Of a stretch of DNA of 64,000 bases, positions 8,446 to 16,306 are shown piece after piece. The stretch is from NCBI RefSeq assembly GCF_029851875.1, contig NZ_JARKVC010000020.1, positions 62,001 to 126,000 on the forward strand. Reading direction: 5' to 3'. Under the pieces are notes generated by a model. That model saw only the letters and a list, made by a program, of their open reading frames with translations. It was not told the DNA's origin and made no database searches. Each line of letters starts with the position of its first letter. Positions within the stretch are counted from its first letter, which is position 1. A program made the translations under genes and the position numbers. Source of the DNA: Actinomyces sp. GTDB taxonomy: Bacteria > Actinomycetota > Actinomycetes > Actinomycetales > Actinomycetaceae.

Positions 8446-10087
8446 GCTGGCTCCCGGTTGATGCCTCGGACGCTGTCTCAGGCCACTTAGCCTCCACGGC
8501 CTCGCGCATGAGGGGGGCGTCGTTGTAGCGGATGAGCTCCCCGGCCGCCTCCAGGAAGGGCTCGTGCCCCTTGCCGGTGACGATGACGGTGTCCTGGGGC
8601 CCGCACAGCTCGACCCCGCGACGCACGGCGTCACCGCGCCAGGTCGTGATCTCCTCGACGTCCTCCATCCCCGGGCGCACCGAGCGCACCCCGGCCAGGA
8701 CGGCCTCACGGATGAGCCGGGGGTCCTCCGAGCGCGGGTTCTCGTCCGTGACCACCAGGACGTCAGCCAGGCGTGCCGCCACCTGCCCCAGCAGGGGCCG
8801 CTTGCCCTGGTCCCGGTCGCCGTCGGAGCCGAAGACCACGATGAGCCGGCCCGGGGTGATCTCACGCACCGCCTTGAGCGCGAGCTCCAGCGCCTCGGGC
8901 GTGTGGGCGAAGTCCACGATGCAGGTCCCGCGACGCCCGTCGCGCTGGCTGACGCGCTGCATACGCCCCGGGATGTTGTGGGCGTGGGCCAGGGCGTCGA
9001 CAGCGGTGGCCTGCGGCACCCCGGCGCGCAGGGCCATGACCAGGGCCAGGGCCGCGTTCTGGACGTTGACCAGCCCGGGCAGGGGGCACAGCGCCTCGAT
9101 CTGCTCACCATCGGGCCCGTGGAGGGTGAAGGTGGTGGCCGCCTGGGTCATCGACGCGCTGGCCCCGCTCACCCACCACTGCCTGCCCCGGGCCGGGTCA
9201 TCGAGGTCGTGTGCGGCGGGGTAGGCCCGTACCCGGTCCAGGGGCAGGGCCCCCTGGTCCGCGACACGGTCTGCCAGCGCGGCCGACCACTGGTCGTCCA
9301 CGCAGACCACCGCGCGGCGGGCGTGCTCAGGAGTGAAGAGGCGCGCCTTGGCCTCCAGGTACTCCTCCATCGTGTGGTGGAAGTCAAGGTGGTCACGCTG
9401 AAGATTGGTGAAGCCGGCCACGTCGACGACGGTCCCGCCCAGGCGGTGCAGCACGATCGCGTGGCTGGAGGCCTCCAGGCTGGCAGCCCCTACGCCCTCC
9501 TCCACGGCCAGCGCCATCATGCGCTGGAGCACCGGGGCCTCGACCGTGGTACGCGGGGACTCCACCGTCTGCGTGCCCACGCTCAGCTCCACGGTGCCGG
9601 CGATCATGCACTGGCCCAGGTGCGCGGCCAGGATCGCCTGGAGGAAGTAGGTGGTCGTCGTCTTGCCGTTGGTCCCCGTCACGGCCGTCGTCGTCAGGCG
9701 GGTCGCCGGGTGGTGGTAGACCTCGGCGGCCAGGGGGCCCACGACCGCACGCGGATCGGGGTGGGTGAGCACCGGGACCGGCCCCAGGCTGGAGCCCAGG
9801 CGCGCTGCGCCGTCGGCGTCCGTGAGGACCGCCACCGCTCCACCGGCCACCGCCTGCGCGGCGAAGTCGGCCCCGTGCCGCCGAAAGCCCGGCAGGGCGA
9901 CGAAGAGCTCACCGTCAGCGACGTCACCGGAGTCCACGCTCACGCCGCGCACGAGGACCTGGCCCAGGTCGGCGGCGGGCGCGCCCGTCTCCTCAAGGCT
10001 CAGCGCGGCAGCCAGGTCAGCCAGGGCGGTGGGCGCACAGTGACGCGGACGCAGCGCTGCTGCCGACTCGTAGGCGTGATGACTCAT
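8438..10087 (-). CDS. murE: UDP-MurNAc-dipeptide--diamino acid ligase MurE
   Basis: Adds the third residue of the stem peptide (meso-DAP, L-Lys or L-Orn depending on species). The product is 549 aa, a little long because of an N-terminal extension. It shows TGTNGKTTTTYFLQAIL for ATP, FTNLQRDHLDFHHTMEEY, and the C-terminal TDENPRSEDPR, where DAP-type enzymes usually read DNPR. The substitution of Glu for the first Asp leaves the diamino acid uncertain. The start ATG at 10087 has GAGGAA upstream and a possible -10 (TAGATT), so a promoter inside the dcw cluster is possible. ftsI ends about 70 bases upstream. Confidence 0.95.
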   Translation of the reverse strand: MSHHAYESAAALRPRHCAPTALADLAAALSLEETGAPAADLGQVLVRGVSVDSGDVADGELFVALPGFRRHGADFAAQAVAGGAVAVLTDADGAARLGSSLGPVPVLTHPDPRAVVGPLAAEVYHHPATRLTTTAVTGTNGKTTTTYFLQAILAAHLGQCMIAGTVELSVGTQTVESPRTTVEAPVLQRMMALAVEEGVGAASLEASSHAIVLHRLGGTVVDVAGFTNLQRDHLDFHHTMEEYLEAKARLFTPEHARRAVVCVDDQWSAALADRVADQGALPLDRVRAYPAAHDLDDPARGRQWWVSGASASMTQAATTFTLHGPDGEQIEALCPLPGLVNVQNAALALVMALRAGVPQATAVDALAHAHNIPGRMQRVSQRDGRRGTCIVDFAHTPEALELALKAVREITPGRLIVVFGSDGDRDQGKRPLLGQVAARLADVLVVTDENPRSEDPRLIREAVLAGVRSVRPGMEDVEEITTWRGDAVRRGVELCGPQDTVIVTGKGHEPFLEAAGELIRYNDAPLMREAVEAKWPETASEASTGSQHD

Positions 10088-10156
10088 GGTTCCTCAATCT
10101 ATCGTGACCGTGCCCGCCACAGGGCCAGGCGGGCGCGCGTGCTCTCGTCGTGCTCC

Positions 10157-11965
10157 TCAGCCCTGAGTGTCCTGGGCCGCCTGGGCCGCCTGGGCGTCAG
10201 CCTCAGCGGCCGCCTTGGCGGCGATGACCAGCGGGTCGGGGGCGATGCCCAGCGAGTGCATGCAGGCCAGGGCGATCTTGCGGAAGACCGGGGCGGCCAC
10301 GGTTCCACCGTAGGTGCCGTCCGGCCGGTAGACGATGACGGCCACCGCGATGGCGGGGTCGCGTGCGGGGGTGAAGCCCACGAAGGAGGCCACGGTGCCT
10401 GGCTCGGTGAGGATCTCGGTCGTGCCGGTCTTGCCCGCCACCAGGTAGCCGTCGATCGAGGCTGACTCGGCGGTCCCCCCTTCCTGCGTCACGCCGATGA
10501 GCATCTCGGTCAGGGTGGTGGCGCTGTCCTCAGAGATCACCCGCACGCCCTCGGGCTGGGTCTGGGCACTCTCCTCTCCCTCGGCGTCGATCCAGGCGTC
10601 GATGACGCGCGGCGCCACCCGTACCCCCTTGTTGGCCACGGTCGCCAGGACCTGGACGGCCTGGAGGCAGGTCCCGGCGATGCCCTGGCCGAACATGGTG
10701 GTGTAGCGGGTGCGGGCGTCCCACTGCGCGTGGTCGCTCAGGATGCCCTCGGACTCCGCCGGCATCTCGATGCCGGTGAGCTGCCCGTAGCCGAACTGCT
10801 TGATGACGGCGTAGCGCTCCGCGTCAGGGACCCGCTCACCGATCTGGACCGTTCCGACGTTGGAGGACTCGGCCAGGACCTGGGCCACGGTGAGGACCTC
10901 GGTGGGGTGCTCGTGGGAGTCACGGAAGCTCTGGCCGTTAGGAGCGGTCCAGGTGTAGGGGACCGTGATCTGCTCCTCGGGCGTGACGACTCCCTTGTCC
11001 AGGGCGGCGGCGAAGGTCATGACCTTGCCGACACTTCCCGGCTCGAAGATCGCCTGGACGCTGCGGGCGTTGCGGTCCTCCTCCGCCGTGGCCCCAGGGT
11101 CGGAGGGGTCCACGGAGCGCGAGTCCGCCAGGACCAGGAGCTTGCCAGTGGCCGGCTCCATGACGACGACGCTGCCCCAGTCAGCGCCCTGGGCCTGGAC
11201 GACCTCGTCAATGGCCTCCTGGGCCACCGCCTGCAGGTCCGGGTTGATCGTCGTACGCACCGCCGCCCCTGGCACGGCTGCGACCTCGTCATGCTCACCG
11301 GTGGGGATGATGGCGCCGGTCTTGCCGATCTCGACGCTTCCGCGCCCGTCCACCCCGGTCAGTACCTCGTTCTGGGTCAGCTCCAGGCCGGCTGAGCCAA
11401 TGAGCTCACGCGCCTTGCCCTCGTAGGTGTAGCCCACCACGTTGCCCGCTACCCGGCCGGCCGGGTAGCTGCGCCTGGTGCGCTGGTCCGGCTCGACGCC
11501 GGGAATCTCCAGGGCCTTGATCTGGCGCCAGGTGTCGGGCGCGACAGCCTCGGCGATGACGACGTAGGTGGACTGCCCTACCATCCTCGCGCCCAGCTCC
11601 TGGGCGTCGACCCCCAGGATCGGTGCGATCTGAGCGGCTGCCGCCACCGCACCGTGCCCGACCACGCGCCTCACCGTCCGTCCGGTGGCAGGGTCCTCCT
11701 GCTCCTCCTTGCGCTCGTACTGGGCGATCTTGACCTGGTTGACCCCGATGTCGTATGAGATCGATGAGGTCGCCAGCATCGCGCCGTCGCGTCCCAGGAT
11801 CTGCCCGCGCTCGGCACGGTTGACCCACGTGATCGTCCGCTCGGCCTTGGCCTTGTCCGCCAGGGCCGGCCCCTCAACGACCTGGAGCCAGGCGGTCCGG
11901 GCGGTCAGGACGCTGAAGCCGGCCAGACCGAAGAGCTGAAGTGCACGACGGCGACTGGGGTTCAC
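10157..11965 (-). CDS. ftsI: Penicillin-binding protein 2 / FtsI, septal transpeptidase
   Basis: Class B penicillin-binding protein that cross-links septal peptidoglycan with FtsW. The 602-aa protein has a short cytoplasmic N-terminus (MNPSRRRALQLFG), one membrane anchor, a dimerisation domain, and a transpeptidase domain with all three active-site motifs: SVGK (SxxK) after IFEPG near residue 313, SSN (SxN), and AGKTGTTE (KTG). No PASTA domain follows. The GTG start at 11965 lies 5 bases after the ftsL-like stop, with only a weak ribosome-binding site, so coupling to ftsL is likely. Confidence 0.96.
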   Translation of the reverse strand: MNPSRRRALQLFGLAGFSVLTARTAWLQVVEGPALADKAKAERTITWVNRAERGQILGRDGAMLATSSISYDIGVNQVKIAQYERKEEQEDPATGRTVRRVVGHGAVAAAAQIAPILGVDAQELGARMVGQSTYVVIAEAVAPDTWRQIKALEIPGVEPDQRTRRSYPAGRVAGNVVGYTYEGKARELIGSAGLELTQNEVLTGVDGRGSVEIGKTGAIIPTGEHDEVAAVPGAAVRTTINPDLQAVAQEAIDEVVQAQGADWGSVVVMEPATGKLLVLADSRSVDPSDPGATAEEDRNARSVQAIFEPGSVGKVMTFAAALDKGVVTPEEQITVPYTWTAPNGQSFRDSHEHPTEVLTVAQVLAESSNVGTVQIGERVPDAERYAVIKQFGYGQLTGIEMPAESEGILSDHAQWDARTRYTTMFGQGIAGTCLQAVQVLATVANKGVRVAPRVIDAWIDAEGEESAQTQPEGVRVISEDSATTLTEMLIGVTQEGGTAESASIDGYLVAGKTGTTEILTEPGTVASFVGFTPARDPAIAVAVIVYRPDGTYGGTVAAPVFRKIALACMHSLGIAPDPLVIAAKAAAEADAQAAQAAQDTQG

Positions 11966-11970
11966 TGCTG

Positions 11971-12369
11971 CTACTTCGCGGTCGCGGCCTGCCCGGCCGA
12001 CAGCTGCGAGCTGCCCAGGTCGACCACGCCTGGCGCGCCAGCCGGCACCATGCCCAGCTCGGTGGCACGCTGGGTGAGGTGGTCGGCTGCTGAGGCGTCC
12101 TGGACCTGGGAGCGGACGGTGTCGATGTGGTCGTTGACGACGTTGAGCTCGACCTGGGCTGACTGCATCCGGAAGGCGGTCGCCGCCATGGAGGCGTTGA
12201 GCAGCATGGAGGCAGCCAGCGCGCCTGCCAGGATGAGGACGACGACCATGATGAAGGGAACCGTGGAACGGGCAGGGGCGATCCCGCGCACGACGTAGAG
12301 GGCAGGACGCTCCTGCGGCGTCGCCTCAGGGCGCCGGGAGGGGGCTCTCAGGGCGGTTGTGGCGCTCAC
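11971..12369 (-). CDS. FtsL-like bitopic division protein
   Basis: Small protein of 132 aa between rsmH and ftsI, where ftsL always lies in dcw clusters. It has a short charged N-terminus, one membrane span (about residues 36-60, VPFIMVVVLILAGALAAS), and an extracellular helix with heptad-like hydrophobic spacing (AQVELNVVNDHIDTVRSQVQ). That is the FtsL/DivIC architecture; sequence in this family is poorly conserved, so the call rests on shape and position. FtsL joins FtsB and FtsQ to activate FtsWI. The GTG start overlaps the rsmH stop (GTGA) with GGAAGGAAG upstream. Confidence 0.85.
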   Translation of the reverse strand: MSATTALRAPSRRPEATPQERPALYVVRGIAPARSTVPFIMVVVLILAGALAASMLLNASMAATAFRMQSAQVELNVVNDHIDTVRSQVQDASAADHLTQRATELGMVPAGAPGVVDLGSSQLSAGQAATAK

Positions 12370-13460
12370 CGGGTCTTCCTTCCTTGTCGTCGTCGGGCGG
12401 CCGTGGATGGGGCCGGCTCACGTGCCGGGGCCTGGCGGGCGGGGCGCAGCCGCATCGCCGCACGCAGCCGGACCGGGGCCGAGCGAGGGTTGGCTGCCAG
12501 CTCGGCCTCGTCGGCCCGCTCGGCACCGTGGGTCAGGGCCTGGAGGTAGGCTCCGGCGCCCTCGGGCACGAAAGGCAGGTCATCGGGGACGCTGGCACGC
12601 GTGCCGGCGGCGATCGCCTGCTTGACGACGCGGTCCTCCAGGCTCTGGTAGGACTCCACGACTAGGCGACCACCCACCCGCAGGCTGTTGAGCGCACGCG
12701 GCACGGCCCGCTCCAGGACGTCCAGCTCGGCGTTCACGGCGATCCGCAAGGCCTGGAAGGTGCGCTTGGCCGGGTGTCCCCCGGTGCGCCTGGTCGCGGC
12801 GGGGACCGCCTGGCGCACCAGCTCAGCCAGTTCCTGGGTGGAGGTGAGCGGGTGACCGCTGCGCCGGCGCCGCACGATCGCCTCGACGATGCGCGGGGCG
12901 AAGCGCTCCTGGCCGTAGCTGCGCAGGATGCGCACAAGTTCACCCGGCTCGGCGGTCTCCAGCAGCTCTCGGGCCGTGATCCCCTGTGACTGGTCCATGC
13001 GCATGTCCAGCGGGGCCGGGCGCGCGTAGGAGAAGCCGCGCTCGACGACGTCGAGCTGGAGCGAGGAGACTCCCAGGTCCATGAGCACCGCGTCCACGGT
13101 GCCCTCGCCGTCCTGGCTGAAGCGGCGGGCGACGGCCTCGACCTCGTCGTAGGTGGCGTGCACGGCCGTAAAGCGGTCCCCGAAGGGGGCCAGGCGTGCG
13201 CCGGCCAGGGCGATGGCCTCGCTGTCACGGTCGATACCGATGACTCGCAGCCGTGGGAAGCGGCGCAGCGCCCCCTCGGTGTGCCCGCCCATGCCCAGCG
13301 TGCAGTCGATCATGACCGGCTCGGTGGGGGCCTCCTCGATGGCCGGCGACAACAGGTCCAGGCAGTGCTGGAGGAGCACCGGGGTGTGGCGGGCGGCTGC
13401 CTGCGCCGCGGCGTCCTCGCCGGGGTCGGGTCGGTGGTCCGGCAGTGGCGCGTGGGACAC
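12366..13460 (-). CDS. rsmH: 16S rRNA (cytosine-1402-N4)-methyltransferase RsmH (MraW)
   Basis: Methylates N4 of C1402 in the 16S rRNA P site using S-adenosylmethionine. The chosen GTG at 13460 (VSHAPLPDHRPD...) has an excellent AAAGGAGG 5 bases upstream; the frame continues further up but without such a site. That gives 364 aa, close to the family length. Motifs: RHTPVLLQHCLDLL at the N-terminus, the AdoMet loop DCTLGMGGHTEGALRR, DAVLMDLGVSSLQLD, and RTFQALRIAVNAEL. It is the second gene of the dcw operon after mraZ. Confidence 0.95.
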   Translation of the reverse strand: MSHAPLPDHRPDPGEDAAAQAAARHTPVLLQHCLDLLSPAIEEAPTEPVMIDCTLGMGGHTEGALRRFPRLRVIGIDRDSEAIALAGARLAPFGDRFTAVHATYDEVEAVARRFSQDGEGTVDAVLMDLGVSSLQLDVVERGFSYARPAPLDMRMDQSQGITARELLETAEPGELVRILRSYGQERFAPRIVEAIVRRRRSGHPLTSTQELAELVRQAVPAATRRTGGHPAKRTFQALRIAVNAELDVLERAVPRALNSLRVGGRLVVESYQSLEDRVVKQAIAAGTRASVPDDLPFVPEGAGAYLQALTHGAERADEAELAANPRSAPVRLRAAMRLRPARQAPAREPAPSTAARRRQGRKTR

Positions 13461-13505
13461 GTGCTCCTCCTTTCTCAACGTCGTGCTCGGGGTGGTCGGT
13501 GCGGG

Positions 13506-13587
13506 CGTGAGGTCTCGCCAGGACTCCACCCGTCCTTCCGGCGCCGGGGAAGTGGCGTCGGAGGGCAGCTCGGGTAGAGACCTCACG
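13506..13587. repeat. Long-range inverted repeat in the mraZ-rsmH spacer
   Basis: CGTGAGGTCTC at 13506-13516 and its exact complement GAGACCTCACG at 13577-13587 enclose 60 bases that also contain the palindrome CCGGCGCCGG. In the leftward mRNA this could fold into a long stem just upstream of the rsmH ribosome-binding site. The function is unknown; an attenuator or processing site is possible. Confidence 0.5.
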
Positions 13588-13639
13588 AGGCCTCCTGCGG
13601 GCGCGGTGCGCCCGGATCAGTGATGCAGTTGTGCAAGGG

Positions 13640-14071
13640 CTAGAAGAAGCCGGGGATGATCTCCTCGGCCGTGTCGGCAAAGACCTGCTCCTGGGCCTCC
13701 AGGTAGGTCTGCCAGGCCTGGGCGTCCCAGATCTCCACGCGCGCTCCTGCACCGATGACAGCCAGGTCCTTGGACAGGCCCGCGTAGGCACGCAGCGGTG
13801 CGGGAAGCGTGATGCGTCCCTGCTTGTCCGGGCTCTGGGAGTCAGCGCCCGAGAGCATGACGCGGATGTAGTCGCGAGCCTGTTTCTGCGCGAGGGGGGC
13901 CTCTCGCAGCTGGGCGTACATGCGCTCGAACTCGGCGGTGGTGAAGGCGTAGAGGCAGTGCTCCTGACCACGGGTCAGCACCACTCCCCCAGCCAGCTCC
14001 TCGCGGAACTTGGCCGGGAGGATGAGCCGGCCCTTGTCGTCAAGGCGAGGGGCGTGAGTACCCAGGAACAC
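13640..14071 (-). CDS. mraZ: Transcriptional regulator MraZ
   Basis: DNA-binding regulator of the dcw operon that forms rings with two AbrB-like swapped-hairpin domains. The GTG at 14071 gives [20 protein letters not shown], the canonical N-terminus, and 143 aa, the typical actinobacterial length. A longer reading to 14143 would add an atypical 24-residue extension. GAAGGAGT lies upstream at good spacing. The two repeated DKGR/DKQGR motifs (DDKGRLILP near residue 11 and DKQGRITLP near residue 84) mark the two domains. It heads the operon that runs to ftsQ and probably represses its own promoter through the boxes just upstream. Confidence 0.96.
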   Translation of the reverse strand: MFLGTHAPRLDDKGRLILPAKFREELAGGVVLTRGQEHCLYAFTTAEFERMYAQLREAPLAQKQARDYIRVMLSGADSQSPDKQGRITLPAPLRAYAGLSKDLAVIGAGARVEIWDAQAWQTYLEAQEQVFADTAEEIIPGFF

Positions 14072-14109
14072 CGGGACCACTCCTTCCCCTCGACGACCCA
14101 GTGCGCCCC

Positions 14110-14141
14110 ATAGTACTCCACTTCCCTCCCCTTCCACCCAC
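14110..14141 (-). promoter_or_regulatory. mraZ promoter with three 10-bp-spaced MraZ boxes
   Basis: On the mraZ sense strand three G-rich units follow each other at exactly 10 bp: GTGGGTGGAA (14141-14132), GGGGAGGGAA (14131-14122) and GTGGAGTACT (14121-14112). MraZ is known to bind TGGGN repeats separated by 5 bases, that is, a 10-bp period. A -10 element TACTAT lies at 14115-14110 and overlaps the last box, so bound MraZ would cover the promoter. The transcription start would be near 14103. Confidence 0.7.
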
Positions 14142-14493
14142 ACTCGAGGGGCAGCACTCTCGCCCTGTCACCCAGATCCGCTTATTTCCAGGGAAAAGCA
14201 AGGTGGAGCAAAGTGGAGGAGATCAGCGGGCCCGGGCCCCTTCGGCGCGTCGCAGGCCTGAGGGGCGGGTGCGGAGCCGGGTGCGGGAACGGCGCGAAGA
14301 AGGCGGAGGGGCACAGCGTCGCGCCCACGCAGACCGCTCATGCAGCCCTGGTGGAGGAAGGTGGTGGAGGAAGGTGGAGGCCCCTGCGCCGCCCGGTCAG
14401 GAGCCGCCCGCGCAGCACACGGCACTCAGGCCCCGCCCGTGACGGGGCGAGGCCTGAGGGAGACCCTTGAGGGGTACCAGGGAGGTGAGGTCG
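14142..14493. other. Intergenic region between mraZ promoter and DUF3040 gene, with extra GTGGAG repeats
   Basis: No gene is seen here. On the plus strand, GTGGAG occurs at 14203 and 14213 (10-bp step), and a second cluster has GTGGAG at 14351, GTGGTG at 14361, GTGGAG at 14364 and GTGGAG at 14374 (two interleaved 10-bp pairs). They resemble MraZ boxes but point away from mraZ. The rest is GC-rich without clear signals, apart from the terminator-like hairpin at 14425-14458. Confidence 0.5.
14425..14458 (-). terminator. Hairpin terminator after DUF3040 gene
   Basis: Inverted repeat CTCAGGCC...GGCCTGAG with inner CCGCCC/GGGGCG and GTGA loop, 36 bases after the DUF3040 stop. It has no U-tract, as is usual at this GC content. 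Confidence 0.6.
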
Positions 14494-14892
14494 TCAGCGC
14501 TCGGAGTCGCGCCGTCGTTCCCAGCGCTCGGACTGACGGTCCATGAAGGAGCCGACGCGGGCCTGACGTCCTGCCGCAGGCCGGCGCTCCCGGCCTCGCG
14601 CGCCTCGCGCGTGGTCGGGACGCGTGAGCATGAGGGTCACTCCCCACACCGCCAGCGCGAAGCCCGCCACGCCGATGAGGATGGAGGCGACGGGGTGAGC
14701 GACAGCGACGCCGACGATGACGACCGTCAGGCCGACCAGGAGCAGGGCGACGCCGCCGCCCACGTGCCGGGGCGAGAGCCGTGCCAGGCGTTGTCCCCCC
14801 TGCTGCATCGAGCTGACCAGCGTGGGGTCGTCCTCGTGAAGCTGCTCCTCGAGGTCGCGCAGCACCTGCTGCTCTCGCTCTGACAGTGCCAT
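14494..14892 (-). CDS. DUF3040 membrane protein
   Basis: Small protein of 132 aa. The ATG at 14892 gives MALSEREQQVLRDLEEQL, the standard opening of the DUF3040 family found near dcw genes in many actinobacteria; GAGGGGAG lies just upstream. An N-terminal amphipathic, acidic helix of about 35 residues is followed by two membrane spans (GGVALLLVGLTVVIVGVAVA and ASILIGVAGFALAVWGVTLML), then a basic Arg-rich C-terminal tail. Function is unknown. Its position between dinB and mraZ fits the family's usual surroundings. Confidence 0.88.
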   Translation of the reverse strand: MALSEREQQVLRDLEEQLHEDDPTLVSSMQQGGQRLARLSPRHVGGGVALLLVGLTVVIVGVAVAHPVASILIGVAGFALAVWGVTLMLTRPDHARGARGRERRPAAGRQARVGSFMDRQSERWERRRDSER

Positions 14893-15045
14893 GGCTCCCC
14901 TCGCTTCGTGACGTCGCAGTGACTCGGCCCCGCTGACCGCCTCGGCCCAGACAGGGTCGGCGCTGACCAAACGGGTCAAGCCCGGTAGGTACCACAATAG
15001 GCGCCTGCCGTCACGGAACGAAAACCGGAGCCTGCCTGCAGCGCC

Positions 15046-16284
15046 TCACACCGGCGGCTGCGCCTGGGACGGCCTGGCCGGCAGCAGCCTCGCCGGACCC
15101 ACAGCCGCCGCGCCCCAGCGACGGCGCACGGCGTCAGCCGCCCGCTCCGGGGCCCCACGACGGGGGTCCTCGTCCAGGGCGAGCTGGACGCCGTCGTCGC
15201 TGCGTGTGAGCCCCTCGCACCGCACTCCCAGCAGCCGGTAGCCACCGGCAGGCACCGGCAGCCCGGACAGGAGGGCCTGGACGACGGCGAAGATGTCTCG
15301 GGCCAGGTCCGTCGGCGCGCTCAGGGTCCGCGAGCGCGTGAGCGTGGTGAAGTCGGCGCCACGGGCCTTGAGGACCACCACGCGCGAGCGCATCCCGCCC
15401 TCACGCAGGCGCGCGGCGCACTGGTGCGCCTGGTCCAGCAGGACCCGACGGGCGTCCTCCTGGCTGGTGAGGGTGTCGAAGAAGGTGGACTCGGTACCCA
15501 CGGACTTCTCCTCACGGCCCACGGTCACCGGCCGCGGGTCGATGCCGTGAGCCAGGTCCCACAGGTGCCGGCCTGCGGCCTGGCCGAGGATCTTCTCCAG
15601 CCTGCTCACCGGCGTGGCGGCCAGGGCCCGGACGTCCGTGATCCCCCACCTCGCCAGGGCCTGGGCGCTCTTGTCCCCCACCCCCCACATGGCTCCCACG
15701 GGCAGCACGTTGAGGAAGTCCTGGGTGGCCGAGGCCGGCACGAGGAGCAGGCCGTCGGGCTTGGCGTGGGAGGAGGCGAGCTTGGCGACGAACTTGGTCG
15801 AGGCGATCCCGACGGAGGCCGGCAGCCCCAGTGAGTCACGGACGGTGGAGCGGATCCACCGGGCGATGCGCACCGGTGAGCCCATGCGGCGCCTGGCGCC
15901 CGAGACGTCGAGGAAGGCCTCGTCCACGCTGACCTTCTCCACCACAGGAGTGACCTGTTCCAGGACGGCCATGACCTGGCGCGAGACGCGGGAGTAGTGG
16001 CTGTGGCGCACCGGCAGCACGACGGCCTGCGGGCAGCGGCGCAGCGCCTGGCTCATGGACATCGCCGAGCCCACTCCGTAGGCGCGGGCCTCGTAGGAGG
16101 CCGCCGAGACCACGCCACGCCCGTCCGTGCCGCCCACGATCACCGGCCGGCCCACGAGCTCGGGATGGTCCAGCAGCTCGACAGAGGCGTAGAAGGCGTC
16201 CATGTCCACGTGCAGGACCGGGGTGGCGGAGTCGTCCTCGCCCCAGGAGCGGCGCGCGGCCTCGTTCCTTGGTGCTCGACTCAT
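15046..16284 (-). CDS. dinB: DNA polymerase IV (Y family)
   Basis: Translesion DNA polymerase of 412 aa. The palm-domain metal ligands are present: HVDMDAFYASVE near residue 26 and EKVSVDEAFLDVSG near residue 118. The steric and fingers region reads SAASYEARAYGVGSAMS, and the helix-hairpin-helix and little-finger regions follow (VGDKSAQALARWGI, VGREEKSVGTESTFF). No beta-clamp motif is obvious in the Pro/Ala-rich C-terminus. ATG at 16284 lies 6 bases after a TAGCCT -10 element; GGAGG also sits in that gap, so it may be used either leaderless or with a minimal leader. It is divergent from the next gene with overlapping -10 elements. Confidence 0.95.
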   Translation of the reverse strand: MSRAPRNEAARRSWGEDDSATPVLHVDMDAFYASVELLDHPELVGRPVIVGGTDGRGVVSAASYEARAYGVGSAMSMSQALRRCPQAVVLPVRHSHYSRVSRQVMAVLEQVTPVVEKVSVDEAFLDVSGARRRMGSPVRIARWIRSTVRDSLGLPASVGIASTKFVAKLASSHAKPDGLLLVPASATQDFLNVLPVGAMWGVGDKSAQALARWGITDVRALAATPVSRLEKILGQAAGRHLWDLAHGIDPRPVTVGREEKSVGTESTFFDTLTSQEDARRVLLDQAHQCAARLREGGMRSRVVVLKARGADFTTLTRSRTLSAPTDLARDIFAVVQALLSGLPVPAGGYRLLGVRCEGLTRSDDGVQLALDEDPRRGAPERAADAVRRRWGAAAVGPARLLPARPSQAQPPV

Positions 16285-16290
16285 GCCTCC

Positions 16291-16300
16291 AGGCTAACGT
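16291..16300. promoter_or_regulatory. Overlapping divergent -10 elements (dinB / spermidine-synthase-like gene)
   Basis: On the minus strand TAGCCT (16296-16291) lies 6 bases before the dinB ATG; on the plus strand TAACGT (16295-16300) lies 6 bases before the GTG at 16307. The two share the TA at 16295-16296, so the polymerase can probably open only one promoter at a time. The start codons are only 22 bases apart. Confidence 0.6.
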
Positions 16301-16306
16301 GCGCCT

